From contig JABFXY010000110.1 in assembly GCA_013361525.1 (NCBI GenBank), positions 1 through 49,846 of the forward strand: a stretch of 49,846 nucleotides of DNA, in the 5' to 3' direction. The notes under the pieces were generated by a model. It worked only from the letters and a program-made list of their open reading frames with translations. It ran no database searches and was not told the origin of the DNA. The position numbers and the translations under genes are program-made. Below, one piece after another: positions 34,855 through 45,215 of this stretch. The first letter of the stretch is position 1; every line of letters begins with the position of its first letter. This DNA is from Polyangiaceae bacterium (GTDB lineage Bacteria > Myxococcota_A > Polyangia > Polyangiales > Polyangiaceae).

Positions 34855-35295
34855 ATGCCGGGGGACGACGCAGAGGAGTACCGATCGCTCGCGATGCGCG
34901 CGTACGGCAACTACGTCGTCTGCGTGCACGGGAACCTGGCGCCGTCCTCGTCCGAGTGGGCGAAGCTCGTGCGCATGTATCGCGCGCATCCGAGTCTCGC
35001 CGACGCCCGTACGCTCGTGTACACGGACGGTGGGGCGCCCAACGCGGCCCAGCGAGCCGATCTCAGCGCGGTCATCGGGCCCAGCAAGATGCTGACATCG
35101 ATCATCACGCACTCGGTGATAGCGAGGGCGGCAGGTACGGCGCTCACGTGGCTCAACCCGGGGCTGCGCGTGTTCAGCCCGGCCGACTTCGACAAGGCAC
35201 TCGATCACATCGGGGCGCTCGGTATCGACCGGCGCACCCTGCGCGATATCGTCGACGACCTACGTCGCGTTCTCTCGACCCGCGCCGCAGGTTGA
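34855..35295 (+). CDS. Hypothetical small alpha/beta protein
   Basis: 146 residues, no signal peptide or membrane helix. Alternating strands and helices are clear: NYVVCVHGNL, TLVYTDGG, LTSIITHSVIARAAGTALTWL, RVFSPADFDKAL. This resembles SpoIIAA/STAS-like domains common in Polyangia. A protein of the same layout is encoded convergently to the right. The start at ATG 34855 is uncertain: GGAGGG touches it without spacing, and GTG 34837 and ATG 34894 are options. Function unknown. Confidence 0.6.
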   Translation: MPGDDAEEYRSLAMRAYGNYVVCVHGNLAPSSSEWAKLVRMYRAHPSLADARTLVYTDGGAPNAAQRADLSAVIGPSKMLTSIITHSVIARAAGTALTWLNPGLRVFSPADFDKALDHIGALGIDRRTLRDIVDDLRRVLSTRAAG

Positions 35296-35316
35296 GCGCC
35301 GCAGATTGAGCGCGGC

Positions 35317-35859
35317 TCACGCGGTGGGCGTGCGCTGCGATGTTTTTCCGGCCAGTGTCTTTTCCGCCTGCAGTGTCTTGTCGGCGTAAGCGACTCTCAG
35401 CTTCTGGACGGTTTCGTCGAGCTCACGCGCCGTCAGTTTCGCGTCACGTCCATAGCTGCCGACGATCCAGCGTGAGGCCTCGTCGACCCTCGCGAATACC
35501 TTCATCGCGAAGGGCGCACGCGCGGCCAACATTGCCATCGTCAGCGCGGCTCGCTGCGCCGCCGCCGCGAACCCCGTCTTCTCGACGACGAAGGCCGCGA
35601 AGCTCATCGACTCCCCGAAGAGCTGAAATGCCTTCTTGATCGTGAGCCGCGCCTCCTCCCTCGGGGGCGGGTTGTGAGGAGGCAGAACGACGACGAACCC
35701 GATTGGGCCGGTGACGTTCTCTCGGAGGGTGTTCACCCACTGGGGCAGGAGATTGATGAACTCGGGCCGAGGGTCGTTGTCCGCGACGATCAACAGGATA
35801 TTGCGGTAAACGCTCGCGCAATGATCCGAGCCTACGTACAGCACCGTCAGCTCCGACAT
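35317..35859 (-). CDS. Hypothetical small alpha/beta protein (STAS-like)
   Basis: 180 residues from ATG 35859; the frame stays open to 36051 but that extra part is poor coding sequence. Strand-helix order matches that of the convergent neighbour (34855-35295): NILLIVADND, PIGFVVVLPP, MSFAAFVVEKTGFAAAAQRAAL, MKVFARVDEASRWI. A charged helix (LTARELDETVQKLRVAYAD) ends it. I infer that both are distant members of one myxobacterial family of SpoIIAA/STAS-like proteins. No partner kinase or antisigma factor is adjacent. Confidence 0.6.
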   Translation of the reverse strand: MSELTVLYVGSDHCASVYRNILLIVADNDPRPEFINLLPQWVNTLRENVTGPIGFVVVLPPHNPPPREEARLTIKKAFQLFGESMSFAAFVVEKTGFAAAAQRAALTMAMLAARAPFAMKVFARVDEASRWIVGSYGRDAKLTARELDETVQKLRVAYADKTLQAEKTLAGKTSQRTPTA

Positions 35860-36096
35860 GTAAGGCCGACACTTTGAGGGATGGAAGCCTCGGTCGTCAA
35901 GTGCCGTGAACATTGCTCGATATGCAGCAGATGTTTCAAAACAAACAGCTTCTTTGCAACAGCCGATGTTTTGAAGTCCTCGACGACGCTCGCCTTTCGG
36001 CGAAAAACCGCGGAGCGGGAGCCCTATCGCCCCACTGTGGCGCGCGAGCACGGAACCTGCACGCGCGACCTTGGTTTCTTAACGGGAGGTGGATAG

Positions 36097-38832
36097 ATGC
36101 GTCGAACCCGAGGCTGGATCGCGGGTGCTCTTGTCACCGTAGGTGCGCTCTCCGCGACGACGGAGGCGCAAGCGGGCGACTACGTGCTCTTCGAGAGTGG
36201 CCAAGTGCGGCCGCTCGCGCTCTCCCCCGACGGAAAGCGTCTATACGCCGTCAACACGCCCGACAACCGACTCGAGATCTTCAAGGTCAAGAAGGGCCGG
36301 CTCGAGCACCTCGACTCCGTGGCCGTCGGGCTCGAGCCCGTGGCCGTCGCAGTCCACGGCAACGATGAAGTCTGGGTGGTGAACCACCTGTCCGACAGCA
36401 TCAGCATCGTCGACGTGAAGGGGCAGCCCCAAGTCGTGCGCACCCTCCTGGTCGGCGACGAGCCGCGCGACATCGTGTTCGCAGGCCCCGGTCGCGACCG
36501 CGCCTTCGTCACCGTCGCGCACCGCGGACAGAACCTCCCGTTCGACCCCCAGCTCACGACGCCCGGCGTCGGGCGCGCCGACGTTTGGGTGTACGACGCC
36601 GACGACCTAGGCGATGACATCAACGGCGGTCCACTCGGGATCGTCAATCTGTTCACCGACAGCCCGCGCGCGCTCGCCGTTACGCCCGACGGTGAGACCG
36701 TCTACGCCGCAGGCTTCAATACCGGCAACCAGACGACGGTGCTCACCGAGTTCGTCCAGCCTCCGATGCCGCCCCCCACCACCACGTTCGAGGGGATCGC
36801 CGCGTTCACCACGGGGCTCATGCTCAAGTACGACGGCGCTCATTGGGTCGACGAGCTGAACCGCCCGTGGGATTTTCTCGTCAACTTCAATTTGCCCGAC
36901 AAGGACGTCTTTGCCATCGACGCAATGGCCAATCCGCCGCACGAGATCGCGGGCTCCGCGTACGCCAGCGTCGGCACGACGCTCTATGGAATGGTCGTCA
37001 ATCCGGCCAACGGAAACGTCTACGTCTCCAATACGGATGCCTCGAATCACCAGCGCTTCGAGGGAACCGGCGATTTCGCGGGCCACACCGTACGCGGCCA
37101 GCACAACAAGAACCGCATCACGGTGCTCGATCAGGTCGGTGCGGTCCCGCACCACTTGAACCCGCATATCGACTATTCCGACTGCTGCGGCCCGGTCTCG
37201 GACCCAGAGAGCATTCTCAGCGTCGCGTTGCCCACCGGCATGGCGGTCAGCTCCGACGGGCAAACGCTGTACACGGCGATGCTCGGCTCCGGCAAAGTGG
37301 CTGTTTACGATACGCAAGAGCTCGAGAGCGATACGTTCGAGCCGAGCCTCGACGACCAGGTCCTTTTGTCGGGAGGTGGGCCGACCGGCCTCGTGCTGGA
37401 TGAGGGCCGTCACCAGCTGTACGTCATGACTCGATTCGACAACGCGATCTCGGTCATCAAGACGACGGACCTGACCGAGGTCGATCACGTGCCGATGTTC
37501 AATCCCGAGCCGGACAGCGTGTTGAACGGCCGGCGCTTCCTGTACGACGCGACGCTCAGCTCGCACGGCGACTCGGCGTGTGCGACCTGTCACGTGTTCG
37601 GGGACAAGGACGATCTCGCTTGGGACCTCGGAAACCCCGACGGCCACGTGTTGCCCAACAACAATCAATTTACGGCGTTCAATCTGGCACCGGTGACGGA
37701 TCCGGTGTTCCACCCGATGAAGGGGCCGCTGACGACGCAGAGCTTGAGAGGCATGGACAACCACGGCCCGATGCACTGGCGTGGCGACCGCACCGGAAGC
37801 TTCGACGAGCCGAACGTGCAGCCGGACAGCGGCGCCTTCGACGAGCGAGAGGCGTTCCGCCAGTTTCAGGCTGGGTTCACCGACTTGATCGGTCGCCCCG
37901 ACGAGCTGCCCGAAGAGGATATGGAGGCATTTACCGACTTCATCCTCCAGCTCATGTATCCCCCGAACCCAATTCGGAACCTCGACGACTCGTTGACGCC
38001 CGACCAGCAATTCGGCCAGGACTTCTTCTTCAATCGAACGAGCGAAGCCGGTGCCACCACGTGCAACAGTTGCCACACGCTGAATCCGGACGGGAATGCC
38101 GAATTCGGTGTGGAACGCCCGGGCTTCTTCGGGACGAGCGGCCTACAGAGCCGAGAGGTCTTCCCACAGGACTTCAAGGTCCCGCACCTTCGCAACCTCT
38201 ATACGAAGGTCGGCATGTTCGGCTTTCCGAATCTGGATCCCCTCATCGAGGCAATCCCCGGCCAGACTGGATACATGGGAGATCAGATCCGAGGGTTCGG
38301 CGTGTCGCGTGCGGGCGACATCGACTCGGTCTTCCGCTTCCTGCACGTGACGACGTTCAGCACCAACTTCCTCTTCGGCCCGAATCCCGACGGGTTCCCC
38401 GCGGGGGCGGCGGGTGATCCCGAGCGCCGCAAGGTCGAGTCGTTCCTCCTGGCGTTCGACACCAACCACAAGCCGATCGTCGGCCAGCAATACACGCTCG
38501 ACAAACACAACGGTGCAGTCGCCATCCCGCGGATCGGCCTGCTCGTCGATCGAGCCGAGGCAGGGGACTGTGAGCTCGTCGCGAAGGGGCGGCTCGGCGG
38601 GCGTAACCGCGAGCGAGGGTATCTCTACCTCGGCAGTGGCTACTTCCAGCGCGACCGCTCGTCGGCGCCGCCGATCAGCTACGCGGCGCTTGTCTCGAAG
38701 GTCGATCACAACCGCGAGAGCCTGACCTTCACCTGCGCCCCGCTCGGCACCGGCGAGCGGATCGGCATCGATCGTGACGCCGACGGTGTCCTCGACGGGG
38801 ACGACTGCGACGACGAGGATGATGACGAATAA
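36097..38832 (+). CDS. Exported beta-propeller and di-heme cytochrome c fusion protein
   Basis: 911 residues. GGGAGGTGG precedes ATG 36097, and a signal peptide (ALVTVGALSATTEAQA) directs it to the periplasm or outside. Residues ~30-480 are a YVTN-type propeller with recurring LALSPDGKRLYAVNT, VVNHLSDSISIVD and LYVMTRFDNAISVIK units. Two CXXCH heme sites follow: CATCH (495-499) and CNSCH (656-660), the second in a cytochrome-peroxidase-like region (QFGQDFFFNRTSEAGATTCNSCH). The tail has DRDADGVLDGDDCDDEDDDE, a calcium-type Asp-rich motif. It is probably an electron-transfer or peroxidase-like enzyme; the substrate is unknown. A strong terminator follows at 38857. Confidence 0.9.
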   Translation: MRRTRGWIAGALVTVGALSATTEAQAGDYVLFESGQVRPLALSPDGKRLYAVNTPDNRLEIFKVKKGRLEHLDSVAVGLEPVAVAVHGNDEVWVVNHLSDSISIVDVKGQPQVVRTLLVGDEPRDIVFAGPGRDRAFVTVAHRGQNLPFDPQLTTPGVGRADVWVYDADDLGDDINGGPLGIVNLFTDSPRALAVTPDGETVYAAGFNTGNQTTVLTEFVQPPMPPPTTTFEGIAAFTTGLMLKYDGAHWVDELNRPWDFLVNFNLPDKDVFAIDAMANPPHEIAGSAYASVGTTLYGMVVNPANGNVYVSNTDASNHQRFEGTGDFAGHTVRGQHNKNRITVLDQVGAVPHHLNPHIDYSDCCGPVSDPESILSVALPTGMAVSSDGQTLYTAMLGSGKVAVYDTQELESDTFEPSLDDQVLLSGGGPTGLVLDEGRHQLYVMTRFDNAISVIKTTDLTEVDHVPMFNPEPDSVLNGRRFLYDATLSSHGDSACATCHVFGDKDDLAWDLGNPDGHVLPNNNQFTAFNLAPVTDPVFHPMKGPLTTQSLRGMDNHGPMHWRGDRTGSFDEPNVQPDSGAFDEREAFRQFQAGFTDLIGRPDELPEEDMEAFTDFILQLMYPPNPIRNLDDSLTPDQQFGQDFFFNRTSEAGATTCNSCHTLNPDGNAEFGVERPGFFGTSGLQSREVFPQDFKVPHLRNLYTKVGMFGFPNLDPLIEAIPGQTGYMGDQIRGFGVSRAGDIDSVFRFLHVTTFSTNFLFGPNPDGFPAGAAGDPERRKVESFLLAFDTNHKPIVGQQYTLDKHNGAVAIPRIGLLVDRAEAGDCELVAKGRLGGRNRERGYLYLGSGYFQRDRSSAPPISYAALVSKVDHNRESLTFTCAPLGTGERIGIDRDADGVLDGDDCDDEDDDE

Positions 38833-38856
38833 CTAGTTCGCGGCACCGAAAGAAAG

Positions 38857-38887
38857 AGGCCGGGTCGGCGCCCCGGCCTTTTTTTTT
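38857..38887 (+). terminator. Rho-independent terminator
   Basis: AGGCCGGG and CCCGGCCT form an 8-bp GC stem with a 7-8 base loop, followed by nine T residues. It ends the propeller-cytochrome gene and lies 14 bases before the next gene, which must therefore have its own promoter in or beside the hairpin. Confidence 0.93.
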
Positions 38888-38901
38888 GTACGCTCCTGCC
38901 A

Positions 38902-40785
38902 ATGACGGATGACGACGGCGCCACGAACCGGCTCGACGGGACGTCACGGGACGAGCAAGGTTTCGCGACGACGATTCCGCGCACCACGAAAGGTCGGTCC
39001 CACGTGGTGACGAGCGCCGTGGAAACTGAAAAGGGTTACGACGATCGGTATTCGTCACAGGGCGCACTCGGGGCAGGCGGGATGGGGGAAGTGCGGCTGG
39101 TGCGCGACGCCATCATCGGACGCGACGTTGCGCTCAAGGTGTTGGACACGGCGCTGCAGGCTCAGCCGGACGCGGTACGCCGATTCATTCGTGAAGCGCA
39201 GATTCAGGGGCAGCTCGAGCACCCGGCCATCGTCCCGGTTCACGACTTGGGGTTCACGCCGGAGGGTTGCGCATACTTCACGATGAAACGTGTGCGAGGG
39301 CGCACGCTCGAATCGATCCATGAAGGTCTGCGCAACGGCGACCCCGAGACCGTTCGCGGCTATTCACGACGAAAGCTCCTTACGGCGTTCTCCAGCATCT
39401 GTTTGGCCATCGAGCTCGCGCACAGCCGCGGCGTGTTGCACCGAGATCTAAAGCCTTCGAACGTCATGCTAGGAGACTTCGGGGAGGTATATGTCCTCGA
39501 TTGGGGAATTGCCCGGTTGGCGGAGAGTGAAGCTTCGAGCGTCGCCGCGCCGACAGAGCGCGTGTCGGCTGCAGCTCCGGGCATCGTTCCGACGATGGCA
39601 GGCACGATGGTCGGGACGCCGGGCTACATGGCGCCAGAACAGGTGAAGGGCGACATCTCCGCTCTGGACAGCCGTACCGACGTCTACGCGCTCGGTGCGG
39701 TGCTGTTCGAGATTCTGACGCAAAGGCCTCTTCACGAGGGTCGAAGCGTGGTCGACCTGCTCTCGTCGACGCTGTCAGGTGCGGACGCGAAGGCTTCGGC
39801 ACGAGCCCCCGGCGCGGATGTCCCTCCGGAGCTCGAGGCGATTTGTGAGCGCGCGACCATGACGAACCCGGAGGATCGTTTCACGTCGGCGCGCGAGCTC
39901 TCCGACGCCGTGGAGCGATTTCTCGACGGCGATCGCGATCTGGAGGTGCGCCGGCACCTCGCAGCTCAGCACGCACGGACCGCGGAGCAGCTCGCTGAGG
40001 AGGCTCTTTCCGAAACCGGCAGCGTGGAGGCTCGCAAGCGAGCATTGGCCGAGGCCGGGCAGGCGCTCGGGTTGGATCCCACTCATGAGCCGGCAAAGCG
40101 CACCGTGGTTCGGCTGCTCACCACACCGCCGGACAAGCCGCCGCCCGAGGTCGTGGGGGAGCTCGATCGAACGACGCTCCAGACCCAACGCCTATCCTCA
40201 CACGCGGGCGCTATCGCATTTTCGATCTGGGTGGTGTTTTCGCTCCCGCTCGGGTTGTGGATGGGCATCAAGAGCCCATGGATGTTCGGCTGCTTCCTCG
40301 CACTTCAGGTCATTGCGACGCTCGCGTGCATTGGGGCGGGCCGCTCGAAGGTGATTGCCGGCCCTGCGAGCATTGCCAGCACGACCGCCGTGCTGGCCGG
40401 AAACGCCGCGCTGAACCTCGCATTCGGCCCAGTCGTCGTCTTGCCGACGGTCATCGCCGCGAGCATGGCGACCGTCCTGCTCCATCCGAGGCTGGCTTAT
40501 CGTGCGACAGTGGTGTTCGCGACGTCCGCGATCGTCGCGGTGCCGTGCGTCCTCGAGCTGGTGGGCGTGTTTCCCGCGGCCTATGCCTTCGAGGATGGGC
40601 GAATGATCATGACGCCGAGGATGCTCTTCTTTCCGAGAGACCCGACGCTCTTCGTCATGGCATTTTCGAGCCTGGCGACGTTCGTGATGCTCGCAATTGC
40701 GGTGTCGCGGGTACGCCTCATGCTGACCGACGCCGAGCGAGCGGTGCAGCTTCAAGCTTGGCAGCTGCGCCAGCTTGTCCCGTAG
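38902..40785 (+). CDS. Ser/Thr protein kinase with C-terminal multi-pass membrane domain
   Basis: 627 residues. A ~50-residue polar leader is followed by a kinase domain (~52-335): loop GALGAGGMGEV, ATP Lys 79 in VALKVL, HRDLKPSN (180-187) and APEQ. Instead of DFG it has DWG (200-202), a substitution seen in other Myxococcota and Planctomycetes kinases that still keep the metal-binding Asp. A helical linker with TPR-like pattern (~345-400) precedes about six transmembrane helices (~433-606). The kinase lies at the cytosolic side and the membrane part could sense lipid or membrane state. Transcription probably starts right after the terminator. Confidence 0.93.
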   Translation: MTDDDGATNRLDGTSRDEQGFATTIPRTTKGRSHVVTSAVETEKGYDDRYSSQGALGAGGMGEVRLVRDAIIGRDVALKVLDTALQAQPDAVRRFIREAQIQGQLEHPAIVPVHDLGFTPEGCAYFTMKRVRGRTLESIHEGLRNGDPETVRGYSRRKLLTAFSSICLAIELAHSRGVLHRDLKPSNVMLGDFGEVYVLDWGIARLAESEASSVAAPTERVSAAAPGIVPTMAGTMVGTPGYMAPEQVKGDISALDSRTDVYALGAVLFEILTQRPLHEGRSVVDLLSSTLSGADAKASARAPGADVPPELEAICERATMTNPEDRFTSARELSDAVERFLDGDRDLEVRRHLAAQHARTAEQLAEEALSETGSVEARKRALAEAGQALGLDPTHEPAKRTVVRLLTTPPDKPPPEVVGELDRTTLQTQRLSSHAGAIAFSIWVVFSLPLGLWMGIKSPWMFGCFLALQVIATLACIGAGRSKVIAGPASIASTTAVLAGNAALNLAFGPVVVLPTVIAASMATVLLHPRLAYRATVVFATSAIVAVPCVLELVGVFPAAYAFEDGRMIMTPRMLFFPRDPTLFVMAFSSLATFVMLAIAVSRVRLMLTDAERAVQLQAWQLRQLVP

Positions 40786-41644
40786 GGCGGCCGAAAAACG
40801 GACGTGGATGTCGCGGCGCTCGGAACCGAGCTCGCAATTCGTGCTCTTCGTCAGTTGGTCCGGTCGTTGCTGGCGTTGGCCGCCAATGACTCACCGCGGA
40901 TTCGGCGTGGTTGCCGCACTATGCCTGGCATCGTGCGGGGACGATCCTCTCGGGGACATAACGATCCTCGACGTCACACACGGAGACGCGGGGTTCGTCG
41001 CGGTCGGGTACGACACGCGCGACGGGTCGCTCGCTTTGCTCCATTCGACCGACGGTCGAGCTTGGACGGCCGTCGACCTGGAGCTCGAGGAGGTCGAGGG
41101 GAGCGGCATCGTGTTCGGCAACGGCGTCTATGTCGTCGCGGCGCATGACCCCTATGGCCTCGAAACCTCGGGCTTGCTGCTCACGTCGGCCGACGGCAGG
41201 ACGTGGGAGGTTCACGAGACCGCGGCGGAGACGATTGACATTGCCTTCGGCGACGATCTCTTCGTCGCGACGGCGCCGTGGGACGGCGGCGACTTCTTCA
41301 CATCGACCGACGGAAAGGCGTGGACCGAACAGGCTCTCCGTTCTGCTCCGATCTACCTGACATTCGGTGCGGGAGTGTTCGTCGGCTCGAGCTTCGACCA
41401 AACGGTGTCCGTCTCCCACGACGGCACGAACTGGTCGGAGGTGGACGCGCTGGAGTCGGACTTCTGGTTCGGTGGTCACCTCTCCTTCGCAGGAGGACGC
41501 TTCTGGGCCTTGGTGCGGCCCGCGTGCGACATGGGCACGGAGTGCGACCCGCCGCTGCTCGCCTCGTCGACCGACGGCGAAGTGTGGAATTTCGTGGAGG
41601 GTGTCTCGGACGGCCTCGGCGAGGTCGTCGAGTTTCGCGGCGCT

Positions 41645-43343
<1,699 letters not shown>

Positions 43344-43354
<11 letters not shown>

Positions 43355-43493
43355 GGCTCGGCTCCGTGCAGCTCGGGGTGCTGTCTCCCGGTGCCGGGAT
43401 CGACGCGAGCGCGGATTCGGCGTCCCTCAGCGCATCAGCGAGATCGTCGAGCACGTGCGCAATGCTGTGTAGCAGCGATTCGAGGTCAGCCAC
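43344..43493 (-). CDS. Small phage protein, likely coupled to integrase
   Basis: 49 residues, GTG start at 43493. It overlaps the upstream ribbon-helix-helix gene by 8 bases and the integrase gene by 11 bases, so the three are coupled in translation. The first 30 residues form an amphipathic helix (DLESLLHSIAHVLDDLADALRDAESALAS) and the rest is Ser/Pro-rich. It could be a small excisionase-like or coiled-coil helper of the integrase, but no known family is seen. Confidence 0.5.
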
Positions 43494-43758
43494 GGTCGAC
43501 CCCCTTCGCGCATTCGGACTCGAGGACGTCGAGCCCTCGCAGCATCGCCTCACGCGCAACGTGCGCCCGCGTCAGCTTCCCTCCCTCGCCGCCGAGCCTC
43601 ACGGCCAGCGCATCGAGCCGCACCTCGGTCGCTGCGTCGAGTCGGCAGCTCACCCCGGCAAACTGCCGAGGGTCTTTGCGGCGAACTACACGCTTGGACT
43701 TCGTATCAGCGCCATGTTGAGCGAGGGCGCTTGCACGCGTACTCTTCTTCGCGTTCAT
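43486..43758 (-). CDS. Ribbon-helix-helix-like DNA-binding protein
   Basis: 90 residues. The ATG at 43758 has AAGGAAGG nine bases upstream, so it is preferred over GTG 43782. A basic N-terminus is followed by GVSCRLDAATEVRLDALAVRLGG and THVAREAMLRGLDVL-type helices: one strand, then two helices, as in CopG/Arc-type repressors. It heads the integrase operon and lies next to the control region with three GATATCGC copies, so it may regulate the operon or act as an excision factor. Both are inference. Confidence 0.6.
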   Translation of the reverse strand: MNAKKSTRASALAQHGADTKSKRVVRRKDPRQFAGVSCRLDAATEVRLDALAVRLGGEGGKLTRAHVAREAMLRGLDVLESECAKGVDRG

Positions 43759-43782
43759 CGGAATCACCTTCCTTTGAGCCAC

Positions 43783-43811
43783 GAGCCCGGGCGTTCCAGC
43801 GCCCCGGGCTC
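43783..43811. promoter_or_regulatory. Inverted repeat before the integrase operon
   Basis: GAGCCCGGG (43783-43791) and CCCGGGCTC (43803-43811) form a perfect 9-bp stem, extended by CG/CG with one bulged base. It lies just upstream of the ribbon-helix-helix start. It could be an operator or an attenuating hairpin in the leader. Confidence 0.5.
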
Positions 43812-43827
43812 ACTTGTCAGGGCCTAA

Positions 43828-44005
43828 GATATCGCGTCGTTAGCCTTCGAACAGCCCCCCGGCCGTCGATTCTTCGTAAGTGCCCGATGCGATATCGCTT
43901 TTTGAGCTGCTTTAGATTCGAACGGCGGGGGTGAGGGTGCTCGGCCCGGAAACGTCAACCACGTTGTGACCGGAGACTGGGCACTAAAACTTTTTCTGAT
44001 ATCGC
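43828..44005. promoter_or_regulatory. Prophage control region with three copies of GATATCGC
   Basis: The gap 43759-44077 between divergent genes is the only sizeable non-coding stretch of the prophage. GATATCGC occurs at 43828-43835, 43891-43898 and 43998-44005, all in the same orientation. The region is lower in GC than its surroundings, as promoters are here. The repeats are good candidates for repressor or excision-factor sites governing the integrase operon leftward and the lipoprotein gene rightward. Confidence 0.55.
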
Positions 44006-44077
44006 TACGCACACTTACAAGGAATCGACCGGCGCCCCCCTGTTCGAACCTGGCGCGCGTGGGTATCTCGAGGGGTC

Positions 44078-44398
44078 ATGCGCAAACTGATCGCCTTGCT
44101 CGCCGCCCTCGTGCTCGTCGCCTGCAACCACGCCGTCTCAAACGAGACCGAGCCCGACAGTTGCGAAGTTGAAAACGCCGCTCGGATGCCTGCGGGGTGT
44201 TGGGAAGATCCCTCGTGCACCATCGACCCCGACGCCGAGGAGCGATGTAGCCGCGCCTTTGTCTGCGAGATCGAGCGACCCGACGGCAGCGTGGAGACCT
44301 CTTGCAAGACCGCTCAAGATTGCACGTGCCTGAGTGACCTCGCGAGCGAGTGCGGCGAGGATCCGGAATGGCCCGAATTCTGTCGCCGCGATCAATGA
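44078..44398 (+). CDS. Small Cys-rich lipoprotein carried by the prophage
   Basis: 106 residues. Signal peptide LIALLAALVLVAC with a clear lipobox, then eight more cysteines spaced for disulfides (CEVENAARMPAGCWEDPSC, CSRAFVC, CTCLSDLASEC). It is the only plus-strand gene in this part of the prophage and stands alone behind the control region. That is the usual position of lysogeny genes that change the host surface, such as superinfection-exclusion lipoproteins. That role is inference. The gene ends one base before the convergent nuclease gene. Confidence 0.75.
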   Translation: MRKLIALLAALVLVACNHAVSNETEPDSCEVENAARMPAGCWEDPSCTIDPDAEERCSRAFVCEIERPDGSVETSCKTAQDCTCLSDLASECGEDPEWPEFCRRDQ

Positions 44399-44399
44399 G

Positions 44400-44855
44400 C
44401 TACGGCAGCGCGGCCGGGTCCGTAGTTGGCAGTGCGATGTACTTCGCTGCCTTCACGAGAAACGATCGCGCGAGGATCTGAGCGTTGCGCACCGACCCCG
44501 CGAAGACGGTCGCGATTCCCCACTGCGCGAAGAAGGAGCCGAACGATCCGACGAGGCACTGCGGCGGCACCTTCGAGCGGTATCGGCCGGCGATGACGTC
44601 TTCGAGATCTCCTTCGACGATGATGATCGCGCGCTCGTAGTCGGCGAGCTTCTGTAGCTCACGCTCGAACCGCTCGCGCCCGGCCGTGAGCGTCGAGACG
44701 AGATCGGCGATGCTCTTGCGCTCGATCGCGACACGGTGTTCGAGCCCGTCGACCGAATAGTCGCCCGCGGGCAGGGCGCGGTGAACGGTGGGGTGATCGG
44801 CGAACGTCCACGGACGTTGCTCGCGGGTGTCGATCACGATCGTCGGGTGGGTCAT
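44400..44855 (-). CDS. ERCC4-domain nuclease
   Basis: 151 residues, a stand-alone XPF/Mus81-type nuclease domain. The active-site signature is IDTREQRPW, then GDY, then VAIERKSIADLV, giving the Asp, the ERK triad and the following Ser-Asp that bind metal. A helical second half (FERELQKLADYERAIIIVEG) follows as in phage and archaeal ERCC4 proteins. It should cut branched or flap DNA in recombination or packaging. AAGGAAG lies at the right distance before ATG 44855. No helicase or (HhH)2 domain is attached. Confidence 0.88.
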   Translation of the reverse strand: MTHPTIVIDTREQRPWTFADHPTVHRALPAGDYSVDGLEHRVAIERKSIADLVSTLTAGRERFERELQKLADYERAIIIVEGDLEDVIAGRYRSKVPPQCLVGSFGSFFAQWGIATVFAGSVRNAQILARSFLVKAAKYIALPTTDPAALP

Positions 44856-44868
44856 GGCGAGCTTCCTT

Positions 44869-45207
44869 TCAGCTCACGCCACGCCGGGCGGGTTCGTCGA
44901 GGTAGACCGTGACCGTGACCCCAGGAATGCCGAGCAGGGCGAGCGCTCGTCCTTTGAGCGGATACGCCCATTGCTTCCGCACGAGCAGCTCGGTGGTGAT
45001 GAAGTACGCGACGTTTCCGGCGCGCGTGCGGCATAGCCGATAGCGCGGGTCTGTCTTCGTGCGGATCGCCGCATTGAACTGGTCGCGTGCGTCTCGATGA
45101 ATGACTACGAGCGCGACCTCGGCCCAGTCGACGAGGGTTCGGGCCACAAGCTCGCGAGCGTCGTCACGGAGCGCATCCAAGCGGGGATCGAGTGTCGTGG
45201 CATGCAT
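44869..45207 (-). CDS. Hypothetical phage protein
   Basis: 112 residues, ATG 45207 with GAGGTG upstream. It starts with a helix (DPRLDALRDDARELVARTLVDWAEVALVVI) and has an Arg-rich central region (RTKTDPRYRLCRTRAGNVAYFIT) and a beta C-terminus. No family is recognised. It lies between the fibre-like block and the nuclease gene on the same strand. Confidence 0.55.
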   Translation of the reverse strand: MHATTLDPRLDALRDDARELVARTLVDWAEVALVVIHRDARDQFNAAIRTKTDPRYRLCRTRAGNVAYFITTELLVRKQWAYPLKGRALALLGIPGVTVTVYLDEPARRGVS

Positions 45208-45215
45208 GGGGCACC

